Shown: piece by piece, positions 50,777 to 59,417 of the stretch
How the letters are laid out: every line of letters starts with the position of its first letter
How positions within the stretch are numbered: the stretch's first letter is position 1
DNA from: Salinilacustrithrix sp034522155
GTDB lineage: Bacteria > Actinomycetota > Acidimicrobiia > Acidimicrobiales > Salinilacustritrichaceae
DNA length: 64,000 nt
Assembly (NCBI GenBank): GCA_034522155.1
Contig: JAXHLP010000010.1
Span: 62,001 to 126,000 of the forward strand
Direction of reading: 5' to 3'
Translations under genes and position numbers: made by a program
The notes under the pieces: model-generated
Database searches by the model: none
Seen by the model: only the letters and a program-made list of their open reading frames with translations
What the model was told of the DNA's origin: nothing

Positions 50777-51442
50777 ATGCACCCGAAGGAGATGGCCACG
50801 GTCTGGGTGATCAGGGGCGGCGAGCGGAACCGGCTGGTCCCCACGTTCCTGCGCGAGGGTACGGTCGGCCTCGGCTTCGGCGGCCTGCCCGACGGCCGCA
50901 GTGTGGACCGCGCCACGGCGCTCCGGCTGCTGTCGAGCGGCGCCGAGGACGAAACGCCGCCCGAGGCCGAAGCCGCCATGTTCCTGAGCTTCGTCCGCCG
51001 GATCGAGGTCGGCGACCTCGTCCTCATGCCCGACCCGCAGGAGCGAGGCCTGGCCTGTGGCGTGGTGACCGGCGACTACGAGTACCACGACGAGCTCCCG
51101 CCCGAGCAGTGCCGTCACCGCCGGCCGGTCGAATGGCGGCGCCGCCTGCCCTACGCCGAGCTCCCCGAACGCCTCGAGCGGGTGCCGAGCCAACGCAAGG
51201 CGCTCGACGACGTCCCCGACGGCAAGCTGCGCGAACTGGCCCAGCGCTGCTGCGCCGGCGAGCTCGGCGACGACCCGCACAACCGACGCTCGCCGCCGGT
51301 GCGGTCGTCTTCTGGTGGCGCTCGCCGGCCCACGCGCCCGCCCAAGGCCGCGATCCCCGAGAAGCGGTGCATGGGCTGCTTCGTGGTGAAGCCGGCCGAG
51401 CTGTTCGAGGGCGACGGCGACCTGTGCCGTGATTGCCGGTGA
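50777..51442 (+). CDS. Modified-base-reader-like protein (Mrr-N/EVE-like) with zinc-knuckle tail
   Basis: A 221-residue protein. The N-terminal region (about 8-130) resembles the N-terminal domain of Mrr-type restriction enzymes and EVE-like readers: VWVIRGGERNRLVPTFLRE, RRIEVGDLVLMPDPQERG, GVVTGDYEYHDELPPEQCRHRRPVEW. There is no nuclease motif. A linker (about 165-190) leads to a C-terminal knuckle, CMGCFVVKPAELFEGDGDLC (with CRDC), probably zinc-binding. It may read modified DNA or RNA. The stop overlaps a GTG start (GTGA). Confidence 0.68.
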   Translation: MHPKEMATVWVIRGGERNRLVPTFLREGTVGLGFGGLPDGRSVDRATALRLLSSGAEDETPPEAEAAMFLSFVRRIEVGDLVLMPDPQERGLACGVVTGDYEYHDELPPEQCRHRRPVEWRRRLPYAELPERLERVPSQRKALDDVPDGKLRELAQRCCAGELGDDPHNRRSPPVRSSSGGARRPTRPPKAAIPEKRCMGCFVVKPAELFEGDGDLCRDCR

Positions 51443-51478
51443 CGCGCAGGCACGCGCTCGACCACCCTCGGCGGTGCG

Positions 51479-51922
51479 GTGGTCGCGTTGGCCGTCGTGT
51501 TCAGCCTGCCGACGCCAGCGGTGGCCGTACCGGCCCGAGAGGATCCGACCACCGAGTCGACCGACACCACGCAACCTGCGCCGACGACACAGCTGACCAC
51601 GACGACCACAGCAGCGCCGACCACGACAACGACCGAGTCGACCACCACGACCACCACGAAGGAAGCGCCGACCACACCGGCGCCGACCACGACGGTCGCC
51701 ACCACGACCACCACGACCACCACGACGGAACCGCCGACGACGACCACGACGGCGCCGCCATCAGCCCCGTCGACAGCACCGACCACCACGATCTTCGTGG
51801 AGGAGGGCCGGGTCGCCACGCAGGACACCCCTGACCTCCGCGGTGTGCTGGCGATCTGGATCGCCAGCATCGTGATCAGCCTCGGGATGCTCGGCTACTC
51901 CTGGTGGACCAACCGACCCTGA
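51479..51922 (+). CDS. Thr-rich secreted or membrane-tethered protein
   Basis: A 147-residue protein: hydrophobic signal-like start (VALAVVFSLPTPAVA), an about 80-residue stretch made mostly of Thr, Pro and Glu, and a C-terminal helix (LAIWIASIVISLGMLGYSW) as a tether. It could be a cell-surface spacer, possibly O-glycosylated. The chosen GTG gives no positive n-region. The in-frame upstream codons (RAGTRSTTLGGA) have no start, but a GTG at 51439 overlaps the previous stop and is one base out of frame, so a frameshift or wrong base here is possible. Confidence 0.6.
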   Translation: MVALAVVFSLPTPAVAVPAREDPTTESTDTTQPAPTTQLTTTTTAAPTTTTTESTTTTTTKEAPTTPAPTTTVATTTTTTTTTEPPTTTTTAPPSAPSTAPTTTIFVEEGRVATQDTPDLRGVLAIWIASIVISLGMLGYSWWTNRP

Positions 51923-52061
51923 GCCCGCGTCCGGTGGACCACCGAGGTCGGGACGCTGGCCGACCGAGGACCAGTGGCGATACGGTGGCCATTCAGGCTA
52001 CAGGCGTTGCCAATATCGACCGTCGTCGCGGCGACGGTCCCGGACACTCGCGGAGGACCAC

Positions 52062-53561
52062 GTGCCCAAGATCGCCATCATCGGGTCGGGCTTCTCGGGG
52101 CTGGGCTTGGGCATCCAACTCAAGCGCCAGGGCATCGACACGTTCACGATCTTCGAGAAGGCCGACGAGGTCGGCGGCACGTGGCGGGCCAACACCTATC
52201 CGGGCGCCGAATGCGACATCCCCTCAGCCCTGTATTCGTACTCGTTCGAGAACTTCGACTGGCCCAACAAGTGGTCGCACCAGCCGGTGATCAAGGCCTA
52301 CCTCGAGCACTGCGCCGACGAGTACCACCTGCGGCCGCATCTGCGGTTCGCCGCCACCGTGACCGAGATCCGCTACGACGAAGACGCCGGCGCGTGGGAC
52401 GTCGATGTCAACGGCGGCGCCAGCGGCAGCGGCAGCGGCAGCGGGACGACCGAGCGCTTCGACGTGGTCGTGTCGGCCACCGGCCAGCTCAGCCGACCCC
52501 GCTGGCCCGACATCGACGGGCTCGACACCTTCGACGGCCCGGTGTTCCACTCCGCCGAGTGGGACCACTCGGTCGACGTGGCCGGCACGCGGGTCGCGTC
52601 GATCGGTGCCGGGGCCAGCGCCATCCAGTACGTGCCCCAGGTGGCCAAGACCGCCGAGCAGGTCACGATCTTCCAGCGCACGCCCAACTGGATCATCCCG
52701 AAGAACGATCGGGACTACACCGAGGTGGAGAAGGCGTTGATCCGCCGGAGCCGCCTGGCCCGCAACCTGCGGCGGTTCTCGATCTGGCTGCGGGCCGACG
52801 TGCTCGGCTTCGACCTCATGAAGCAGACGTCGCGCTTCCGGCGGTTCATGGAGAAGTACGCCCGCAAGAACCTCGCCGAGAAGGTGAGTGATCCCGACAA
52901 GGTGGCCGAGCTCACCCCCGACTTCCCGATGGGGGCCAAGCGGGTGCTGTTCTCCGACGACTTCTACGAGGCCATCGAGGAGTTCGACGTCGAGGTGGTG
53001 GCCGACCCGATCGAGAAGATCACGCCCAACGCCGTCGTCACCAGCCAGTCCGACGGCTCGGTGCGCGAGCACGAGCTCGATGTGATCGTCGTCGGCACCG
53101 GCTTCCACACCCAGGACTTCCTCACGCCGATGCGCGTGGTCGGCCCCGGCGGCCGGTCGCTCGAGGACGAGTGGCGCGACGGCCCCGAGGCCTACCTCGG
53201 CATGAGCGTCTCGGGTTTCCCCAACCTGTTCTTCATGTACGGCCCCAACACCAACCTGGGGCACAACTCGATCGTGTTGATGATCGAGTCGCAGTGCCGG
53301 TACCTCCTGTCGCTGTTCACCCAGATGGCATCGGACTCCATCCAGGCCGTGGACGTGAAGCCCGAGGTACAGCAGGCCTACAACGACGAGCTCGCCGCCC
53401 GGTTGGCCGACTCGGCATGGGTGCTCATCGAGGACAGCTGGTACCTCCAGGGCGGCAAGGTCACCAACAACTGGGTCGGACGCACCACCGAGTACCGGCG
53501 GCGTACCAACCACGCCCACCTCGACGACTACCACTGCACCCCGATGCCCCTCCCCCGGTGA
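52062..53561 (+). CDS. Flavin-containing / Baeyer-Villiger monooxygenase
   Basis: A 499-residue FAD and NADPH enzyme. It has the FAD loop IIGSGFSGLGLGIQL (6-20), GGTWRANTYPGAECD, the BVMO fingerprint FDGPVFHSAEWD (the FxGxxxHxxxW pattern), the NADPH loop GAGASAIQ, and a C-terminal VVGTGFHTQDF. It inserts oxygen next to a carbonyl or oxidises a heteroatom. GGAGG precedes the GTG by five bases. A short GGCAGC microsatellite near 52420-52440 encodes SGSGSGSG in a surface loop. Confidence 0.93.
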   Translation: MPKIAIIGSGFSGLGLGIQLKRQGIDTFTIFEKADEVGGTWRANTYPGAECDIPSALYSYSFENFDWPNKWSHQPVIKAYLEHCADEYHLRPHLRFAATVTEIRYDEDAGAWDVDVNGGASGSGSGSGTTERFDVVVSATGQLSRPRWPDIDGLDTFDGPVFHSAEWDHSVDVAGTRVASIGAGASAIQYVPQVAKTAEQVTIFQRTPNWIIPKNDRDYTEVEKALIRRSRLARNLRRFSIWLRADVLGFDLMKQTSRFRRFMEKYARKNLAEKVSDPDKVAELTPDFPMGAKRVLFSDDFYEAIEEFDVEVVADPIEKITPNAVVTSQSDGSVREHELDVIVVGTGFHTQDFLTPMRVVGPGGRSLEDEWRDGPEAYLGMSVSGFPNLFFMYGPNTNLGHNSIVLMIESQCRYLLSLFTQMASDSIQAVDVKPEVQQAYNDELAARLADSAWVLIEDSWYLQGGKVTNNWVGRTTEYRRRTNHAHLDDYHCTPMPLPR

Positions 53562-53574
53562 CAGACCCCGGTGA

Positions 53575-55659
53575 CTACACCGAGAGAAGGTCCTTGACCG
53601 CGGCGGCGATGTCGTCGACCTGGGGCAGGACCGCCTCCTCGAGCGTCGGCTCGTAGGGGACGTGCACGTCGGGGGCACCGACGCGCCGGACGGGCGCGTC
53701 GAGGGACCAGAAGCACTCGTCGGCGATCCACGCCGCGATCTCGCCACCGAAGCCGGCGGTGACGACGTCCTCGTGGACGACGAGCACGCGGCTCGTCCTC
53801 GCCACCGAGTCGGCGACCAGGTCCTGGTCCCACGGGATGATGGTGCGCAGGTCGACGACCTCGATCTCCTTGCCCGTCTGGTCGAGGATCTGGTCGGCGG
53901 CGACGAGCGACTTCTGGACCGTCGCCCCCCAGGTGACGATGGTCAGGGCGTCGCCGGGTCGTCGGATGTCGCCCCGGCCGAAGGGCAGGACGTAGTCGTC
54001 GGGCGGGAACGGGTCCTTGGCGTAGGGCTGGCGCAGCAGGTGCTTGTGCTCGAGGAAGAGCACCGGGTCCTCGTGGCGGAACGCAGCCCGGAGGAGCCCG
54101 GCGGCGTCACGGGCGCGTGACGGGAACGCGATGAGCAGGCCGGGGACGTGCGCGAAGATCGACTCGCCGCACTGGCTGTGCCAGATGGCCCCGCCGGCGA
54201 GGTAGCCGCCGATCGGGATGCGAACAACCATCGGCGCCGTCCACTCGCCGTTCGAGCGCCAGCGGACCGTGGCCGCCTCGCTCTTGAGCTGCTGCATGGC
54301 CGGCCACACGTAGTCGAAGAACTGGATCTCGGGCGCGGGGTGCAGGCCCCGGACCGCGTTTCCGACGGCGCGCCCGATGATGTTGGCCTCGGCGAGTGGC
54401 GTGTTGTAGCAGCGGGCCATCCCGAACTCGCGCTGGAGCCCGGCCGTGGTGCCGAAGACCCCGCCCTTGCCCTCGACGTTGGCCAGCACGTTCTCACGGG
54501 CGTCGGCGACGTCCTCGCCGAAGACGCGGATGCGCTGGCTGGCCGCCATCTCGTCGTGGAGCGCCCGGCGGATGGCTTCGCCCATGCCCACCGGCTCGCC
54601 CCCGGTGGACGGCGCGGCCGGGGGCTCGGCGGGGTACGCCAGTTCGGGGATGGCCACGACGTGGTCGGTGATGGTGCCCGGGTCGGGCCGAGCGCCCTCG
54701 AGCGCCCGCTTGGCCGCGTCGGCCACGTCCTGGCGGGCCTCGGCGCGGACGTCGGCCGCCTCCTTGGGGCTGAGCACGCCACCGAAGGTCAGCTCCTGCT
54801 CGAGACGCCCGATCGGATCGCGCTCGGACTCGTCGGCCAACTCGCGCTCGGACCGGTACTTGGACTGGGTGTCGGCCGCGGAGTGGGAGTAGGGACGGGT
54901 GACGTCGGCGTGGATCAGCAGTGGACCGACACCGGCGCGGACGTGGGCGATGCCGTCGGCGGCCCGACGGCGGACGTCGAAATAGTCGGTGCCATCGAGG
55001 TGGATGATCTCGAGACCCCGGAAGCCGCGCACCATCTCCGAGACCGGTGCCGGCGACTGGTCCGACACCGGGACCGAGATCGCGAACCCGTTGTCCGCCA
55101 CCACGTAGAGCACGGGCAGGTGGAGCGTGCACGCGGTGTTGAGCGACTCCCAGAACTCGCCTTCGGAGCAGGCGCCTTCGCCGAGCGAGACGTAGGTGAG
55201 CTCGTCGCCGTGGGCCGGGAGGTGGGACAGCTCCGGCGTCCGCCCGATGTAGCGCCCGGCCTCGGCGCAGCCGACGGCGGGGATGCACTGGCTGCCGGTC
55301 GGGCTCGACTGGGTGACCACGTGCGTGGCTCGATGGCCCCAGTGCGAGGGCATCTGGCGCCCGCCCGATGCCGGGTCGTCCGCCGACCCGACCGCCTGGA
55401 GGAGGATCTCGGTCGGGGTGACCCCGAGTCCGAGCATCAGCGCGATATCGCGGTAGTAGGGGAAGAACCAGTCGTAGCCAGGCCGGAGCGATCGGGCCAG
55501 GGCGAGCAGGAGCGCCTCGTGTCCGGCGCCCGAGATCTGGAAGAAGACCTTGCGCTGCTTCTGGAGGGCGATCTGACGATCATCGATCGCCCGGGATGTG
55601 CAGGCCCACCGGAAGTCGTCGATCAATCCATCGACCGGGAGCCCACGAAACTCGTCCAT
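53575..55659 (-). CDS. Single-chain (alpha-beta fused) 2-oxoacid dehydrogenase E1
   Basis: A 694-residue thiamine-diphosphate enzyme with E1-alpha (about 1-340) and E1-beta (about 365-694) in one chain. The alpha half has the TPP pattern SLGEGACSEGEFWESLN and the beta half RVFGEDVADARENVLANVEGKGG and EIQFFDYVWPA. It decarboxylates a branched-chain or other 2-oxoacid. No E2 or E3 gene is in the window. GGGAGG precedes the ATG. It is divergent from a CoA-transferase gene with an 84-bp gap. Confidence 0.9.
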   Translation of the reverse strand: MDEFRGLPVDGLIDDFRWACTSRAIDDRQIALQKQRKVFFQISGAGHEALLLALARSLRPGYDWFFPYYRDIALMLGLGVTPTEILLQAVGSADDPASGGRQMPSHWGHRATHVVTQSSPTGSQCIPAVGCAEAGRYIGRTPELSHLPAHGDELTYVSLGEGACSEGEFWESLNTACTLHLPVLYVVADNGFAISVPVSDQSPAPVSEMVRGFRGLEIIHLDGTDYFDVRRRAADGIAHVRAGVGPLLIHADVTRPYSHSAADTQSKYRSERELADESERDPIGRLEQELTFGGVLSPKEAADVRAEARQDVADAAKRALEGARPDPGTITDHVVAIPELAYPAEPPAAPSTGGEPVGMGEAIRRALHDEMAASQRIRVFGEDVADARENVLANVEGKGGVFGTTAGLQREFGMARCYNTPLAEANIIGRAVGNAVRGLHPAPEIQFFDYVWPAMQQLKSEAATVRWRSNGEWTAPMVVRIPIGGYLAGGAIWHSQCGESIFAHVPGLLIAFPSRARDAAGLLRAAFRHEDPVLFLEHKHLLRQPYAKDPFPPDDYVLPFGRGDIRRPGDALTIVTWGATVQKSLVAADQILDQTGKEIEVVDLRTIIPWDQDLVADSVARTSRVLVVHEDVVTAGFGGEIAAWIADECFWSLDAPVRRVGAPDVHVPYEPTLEEAVLPQVDDIAAAVKDLLSV

Positions 55660-55743
55660 GTTCCTCCCATGTTGCCACCACGTGCGGAGCCGGTGCGCGA
55701 GTCTGCGCCCGGACCGGCGGTCCGATCCGATAGACCGGACGCC

Positions 55744-57054
55744 ATGCGACGCTGCACCCCGGCCGAAGCGATCGAAGTGTTCGAAACGACCGACTCGCTG
55801 GGGCTGCCGCTCGGGCCGGCCCAGCCCGCCGCGCTGCTCGAGCAGCTCGGCACCCGCAAGGACTGGGAACACCTGTCGATCTTCGGCGCGCTGGTGACCG
55901 TGTTGTCCGAGGTCTTCACCCACCCGAACGTCCACTACCTCAGCGGCTTCTTCGGGCCACTGGAACGACTGCTGCGCGACAGCGGCGCCAACATCGGCTT
56001 CGCCCCGGCGGACTTCCGTCGGTTCGGGCCGGTGCTCGCCGACTTCGCGCCCCGCATCATGGCGACGTCGGCCGCGCCGCCGGATGCCGCCGGGTGGTGC
56101 TCGCTGTCGCTCCACGCCGGCGCCAGCGTGGCCGAGACCCACGCGGCCGGCGCCGACCCCCACCGCCTGCTGCTCGTCGAGGTCAGCCAACACCATCCGC
56201 TCACCTACGGCTGGGGCGAGCACGGACACCGCGTGCATGTCGACGAGATCGACGTGTTGATCGAATCCGACGCCAGGCCCTACGAGCTGGAGGACTCGCC
56301 GGCGACGGCGGCCGAGGTGGCCATCGCCGAGCACATACGGGCCATGATCCACGACGGCGCCACCCTCCAGACCGGCATCGGCGCGGTCCCCAACGCGGTC
56401 GCCTCGCTGCTCGCCGAGGGCCATGGCGGCGACTACGGCGTCCATTCGGAGATGTTCACCACCGGCCTGATGCGCCTGCACCAGGCTGGGAAGGTCACCA
56501 ACGCCCACAAGGGCCAGTTCCCGGGCGTGTCGTTGGCCACCTTCGCGGCCGGCACCCGCGAGCTGTACGAGTGGCTGCACGAGAACCGGGAGGTCGCGTT
56601 CCTCCCGGTCGACGTCGTCAACTCGCCGGAGGTGATCGGCCGGAACGAGTCGATGATCACCATCAACGCCGCACTCGGCGTCGACATCCACGGTCAGGTC
56701 GTGGCCGACACGCGCGACGGCGAGCAGTTCTCCGGGATCGGTGGGCACGAGGACTTCGTGGCCGGCGCCGGACTCGACCTCATCGACCGGTCGATCCTGT
56801 GCCTGCCGTCGACGTTCCGCGCCGGCGAGGAGATCCACTCACGCATCGTCCCGTGGTTCGGGGCCGGCACCGTCGTCACCACGCCCCGGCACCAGGTGGA
56901 CGCCATCGTCACCGAGTACGGCGTGGCCGAGCTCCAGGGCAAGACCGTCCACCAGCGCGGCGAGGCACTCGCCGCCATCGCCCACCCCGACTTCCGCGAC
57001 GGGCTCCGGGCCGCCGCCGAACGGGCCAGTGGCGGCAACACCCCCGTCCCCTGA
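55744..57054 (+). CDS. Acetyl-CoA hydrolase / 4-hydroxybutyrate CoA-transferase family
   Basis: A 436-residue CoA transferase. The catalytic Glu236 lies in GVHSEMFTTGL. The two-domain pattern includes LQTGIGAVPNAVASLL, GKVTNAHKGQFPGVS and FSGIGGHEDFVAGA. It moves CoA between carboxylates, or hydrolyses acetyl-CoA. The ATG is the first start in the conserved frame; the open frame reaches much further upstream but is antisense to the E1 gene. It is convergent with the ArsC-like gene. Confidence 0.92.
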   Translation: MRRCTPAEAIEVFETTDSLGLPLGPAQPAALLEQLGTRKDWEHLSIFGALVTVLSEVFTHPNVHYLSGFFGPLERLLRDSGANIGFAPADFRRFGPVLADFAPRIMATSAAPPDAAGWCSLSLHAGASVAETHAAGADPHRLLLVEVSQHHPLTYGWGEHGHRVHVDEIDVLIESDARPYELEDSPATAAEVAIAEHIRAMIHDGATLQTGIGAVPNAVASLLAEGHGGDYGVHSEMFTTGLMRLHQAGKVTNAHKGQFPGVSLATFAAGTRELYEWLHENREVAFLPVDVVNSPEVIGRNESMITINAALGVDIHGQVVADTRDGEQFSGIGGHEDFVAGAGLDLIDRSILCLPSTFRAGEEIHSRIVPWFGAGTVVTTPRHQVDAIVTEYGVAELQGKTVHQRGEALAAIAHPDFRDGLRAAAERASGGNTPVP

Positions 57055-57068
57055 CCACCGGGAACTCG

Positions 57069-57422
57069 TCAGCCGTTGAGGAACGGCTCGACGCGATCCG
57101 TCGGTCGCCCGATGATCGCCCGGCCGCCCTTGACCAGCACGGGTCGCTCCATCAGCTTCGGGTGCTCGACCAGTAGGTCGACAACGGCCGTCGGGTCGGT
57201 CAGGTCGCCGAGCTCGACGCCTTCCTTCTTGGCGTCGCCCTTCCGGACCAGGGTCTCGACCGGGTCCTCGAGCAGGTCGACGATGCGCTCGAGCGTGGCC
57301 CGGTCGGGCGGCGAGTCGAGGTAGCGGACCTCGTCGACCTCGGTCCCGATCCCGTCGGCCACGGCCATGGCCTGGCGGGACTTCGAGCAGCGTGGGTTGT
57401 GGTAGATGGTCACCTCAGCCAT
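57069..57422 (-). CDS. arsC: ArsC-family protein
   Basis: A 117-residue thioredoxin-fold protein. The active Cys12 is in YHNPRCSKSRQA, and the Arg pattern (LMERPVLVKGGRAIIGRP) fits glutaredoxin-dependent arsenate reductases. Related proteins include Spx-like regulators, but this pattern favours ArsC. No other ars gene is near. The dispersed repeat begins 10 bp upstream of its start, where a promoter would be expected. Confidence 0.88.
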   Translation of the reverse strand: MAEVTIYHNPRCSKSRQAMAVADGIGTEVDEVRYLDSPPDRATLERIVDLLEDPVETLVRKGDAKKEGVELGDLTDPTAVVDLLVEHPKLMERPVLVKGGRAIIGRPTDRVEPFLNG

Positions 57423-57432
57423 GGCAGCCAAA

Positions 57433-57549
57433 CCTACGGCGAAATGACGACGAAGTCGGAAATGAGCCGCAGGACCTGACGGGGCCGACGCAGTCGGACC
57501 GGTCAGACCTACGACGAAATGACGACGAAGTCGGAAATGAGCCGCAGTG
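57433..57549. repeat. Second locus of the 74-75 bp dispersed repeat, 1.6 copies, reversed
   Basis: Units start at 57433 and 57508 (75 bp apart). Each has CCTACG, CGAAATGACGACGAAGTCGG and ATGAGCCGCAG, the reverse complement of the core at 40133-40300 with a few changes. It fills the gap between the M20 and ArsC-like genes. Confidence 0.88.
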
Positions 57550-58746
57550 CTACTCGGCTCGGGCCCCGCACTCGTCGAGGGCGGCCGCCGCGTACATCGC
57601 CGTGCCGACGGCCATGGCGTCCTCGTGGAGCACCATGCGGTTCGAGTGGTTGGGGGCGACCTCGGCCAACGGGGTCTCGGGCGGGCACGTGCCGAGGAAA
57701 GCCATGGCCCCCGGCACCTGCTGGAGCACGAAGCTCCAGTCCTCGGCGCCCATGATCGGGGTCGGCATCTCGATCGCCAGATCGCCCACCACCCGAGAGG
57801 CGACGTCCATGACCCACGCGGCGGCGTCGGCGTCGTTGCGGGTGACCGGGTAGCCGTCGGCTTCGAGCTGCAGCGTCGCGGTGGCACCGTGCGCCTGGGC
57901 GATGTGGGTGGCGATCCGGTCCATCTCCTCGAGGACCAGCTGGCGACTGTGCTCGGACACGGCGCGGACGGTGCCGGCCATCAGCGCCTGCTCGGGGATG
58001 ACGTTGGTGGTGGTGCCGGCCCGGATCTTGGACACGGTCACGACCGCGGGGTGGAACGCCTCGACCCTGCGGGTCACCATCGTCTGGAACGCGCCGACCA
58101 TCTCGCACGCGATCGGGATGGGGTCGATGGTGTGGTGGGGCATCGAAGCGTGGCCGCCCTTGCCGGTCACCGTCAGCTCGAAGAAGTCGGCCGAAGCCAG
58201 CAGCGGTCCCGGGCGCGTGCCGAGGAAACCGCTGGGCGCCGACGGGGTCTGATGGATGGCGAAAGCCCGCGTGACATCCCGGCCGTCGAGCAGCCCCTCC
58301 CCGAGCATCACCCGGGCGCCGGCGTAACCCTCCTCGCCGGGCTGGAACATGAACACGACCTGGCCGCTGAGCTCATCGCGCCGTCCGGCGAGGACCTTCG
58401 CCGCGCTGGCCAGCATGGCCGTGTGGGCGTCGTGGCCGCAGGCGTGCATGGCGCCGTCGACCTCGGACGCGAAGTCGAGGCCGGTGTCCTCGGGCATCGG
58501 CAGGGCGTCCATGTCACCGCGCAGCAGCAGCGTGGGGCCGGGCCGGCCGGTGTCGAGGGTGGCCACGACCCACGAACACCCGTCGCCGGTCTCGATGTCG
58601 AGGTCGAGCCCGTCGATCGTCTCGAGCACGGCCGCCTGGGTCTGGGGCAGGTGGAGGCCGAGCTCGGGACGGCGGTGGATGCGCCGGCGCAGCTCGACCG
58701 TCTCATCGAGCAGGTCGCGGGACTCCTCGAGGACGTCAGCGCTCAC
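57550..58746 (-). CDS. M20-family amidohydrolase (hippurate-hydrolase type)
   Basis: A 398-residue metallopeptidase-like enzyme that removes acyl groups from N-acyl amino acids. The metal-binding pieces are MHACGHDAHTAMLA, FQPGEEGYAGARVM, and a C-terminal GAEDWSFVLQQVPGAM. The dimerisation domain has the family pattern GKGGHASMPHHTIDPI. The start is GTG; the longer frame upstream does not fit the family. Its 3' end touches the dispersed repeat. Confidence 0.92.
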   Translation of the reverse strand: MSADVLEESRDLLDETVELRRRIHRRPELGLHLPQTQAAVLETIDGLDLDIETGDGCSWVVATLDTGRPGPTLLLRGDMDALPMPEDTGLDFASEVDGAMHACGHDAHTAMLASAAKVLAGRRDELSGQVVFMFQPGEEGYAGARVMLGEGLLDGRDVTRAFAIHQTPSAPSGFLGTRPGPLLASADFFELTVTGKGGHASMPHHTIDPIPIACEMVGAFQTMVTRRVEAFHPAVVTVSKIRAGTTTNVIPEQALMAGTVRAVSEHSRQLVLEEMDRIATHIAQAHGATATLQLEADGYPVTRNDADAAAWVMDVASRVVGDLAIEMPTPIMGAEDWSFVLQQVPGAMAFLGTCPPETPLAEVAPNHSNRMVLHEDAMAVGTAMYAAAALDECGARAE

Positions 58747-58819
58747 CCGCAGGACTCTACGTCTCCGATTCTCGACTCGCCCTCGGTCGGATTCCGACAG
58801 GCATTTCGTCGAGAACCAG

Positions 58820-59317
58820 TCAGCCGAGGGCGTTGATCGCGGCGTCGTAGTCCGGTTCGCTCGAGATGTCGGGCACGAGCTCGGTGTGGAGGACGGTGCC
58901 GTCGGTGTCGAGCACGACCACCGAGCGGGCGGCCACGTCCGCGAGCGGGCCATCGACCATCCGTACGCCGTAGTCGTCGAGGAAGTCGCTGCGGAACGTC
59001 GAGCCCGTGACCACACTGTCGATGCCCTCGGCGCCGCAGAATCGGCCGGCTGCGAAGGGAAGGTCGGCCGACACGCACACCACCGTGGTGTTGTCGAGGC
59101 TGGCCGCCCGCTCGTTGAAGGTCCGCACCGACGTGGCGCACGTCGGGGTGTCGATGCTCGGGAAGATGTTGAGGATCACGCGCTGGCCGGCGAGGTCGCC
59201 GGAGGTGACCGGCGACATGTCGGAGGCGACGAGATCGAACGCCGGAGCCTTGGATCCCTTCGAGGGAAGGTCGCCACTGGTGTTGACGGGGTTTCCACGG
59301 AGTGCGGTCTGAGCCAT
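58820..59317 (-). CDS. tpx: Thiol peroxidase (Tpx)
   Basis: A 165-residue atypical 2-Cys peroxiredoxin that reduces peroxides with thioredoxin. The peroxidatic Cys60 (SIDTPTCATS) and resolving Cys94 (AGRFCGAEG) are both present, in the same places as in E. coli Tpx. The N-terminal VTLRGNPV-like segment (TALRGNPVNTSGD) is typical. Separate promoter likely; the divergent MFS gene starts 100 bp away. Confidence 0.96.
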   Translation of the reverse strand: MAQTALRGNPVNTSGDLPSKGSKAPAFDLVASDMSPVTSGDLAGQRVILNIFPSIDTPTCATSVRTFNERAASLDNTTVVCVSADLPFAAGRFCGAEGIDSVVTGSTFRSDFLDDYGVRMVDGPLADVAARSVVVLDTDGTVLHTELVPDISSEPDYDAAINALG

Positions 59318-59417
59318 GGCGCCGTGTCTAGCAGGATGCCGAATCCCGCCCCCTCGGTCCGACGTGTCGCCGTCCGCGGATAACGTTCGTTACGGGCCCA
59401 GCGATAGTCTTGCCCGG

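Noticed and set aside
51580..51790. ACC/ACG-rich direct repeats as a CRISPR or structural repeat array
   Set aside because: The repeats are irregular codons for Thr, Pro and Glu in an open frame with a signal-like start and a C-terminal helix, so they are coding.
54148..55743. Long open frame upstream of the CoA transferase start
   Set aside because: It is antisense to the E1 gene; the protein family starts at the ATG at 55744.
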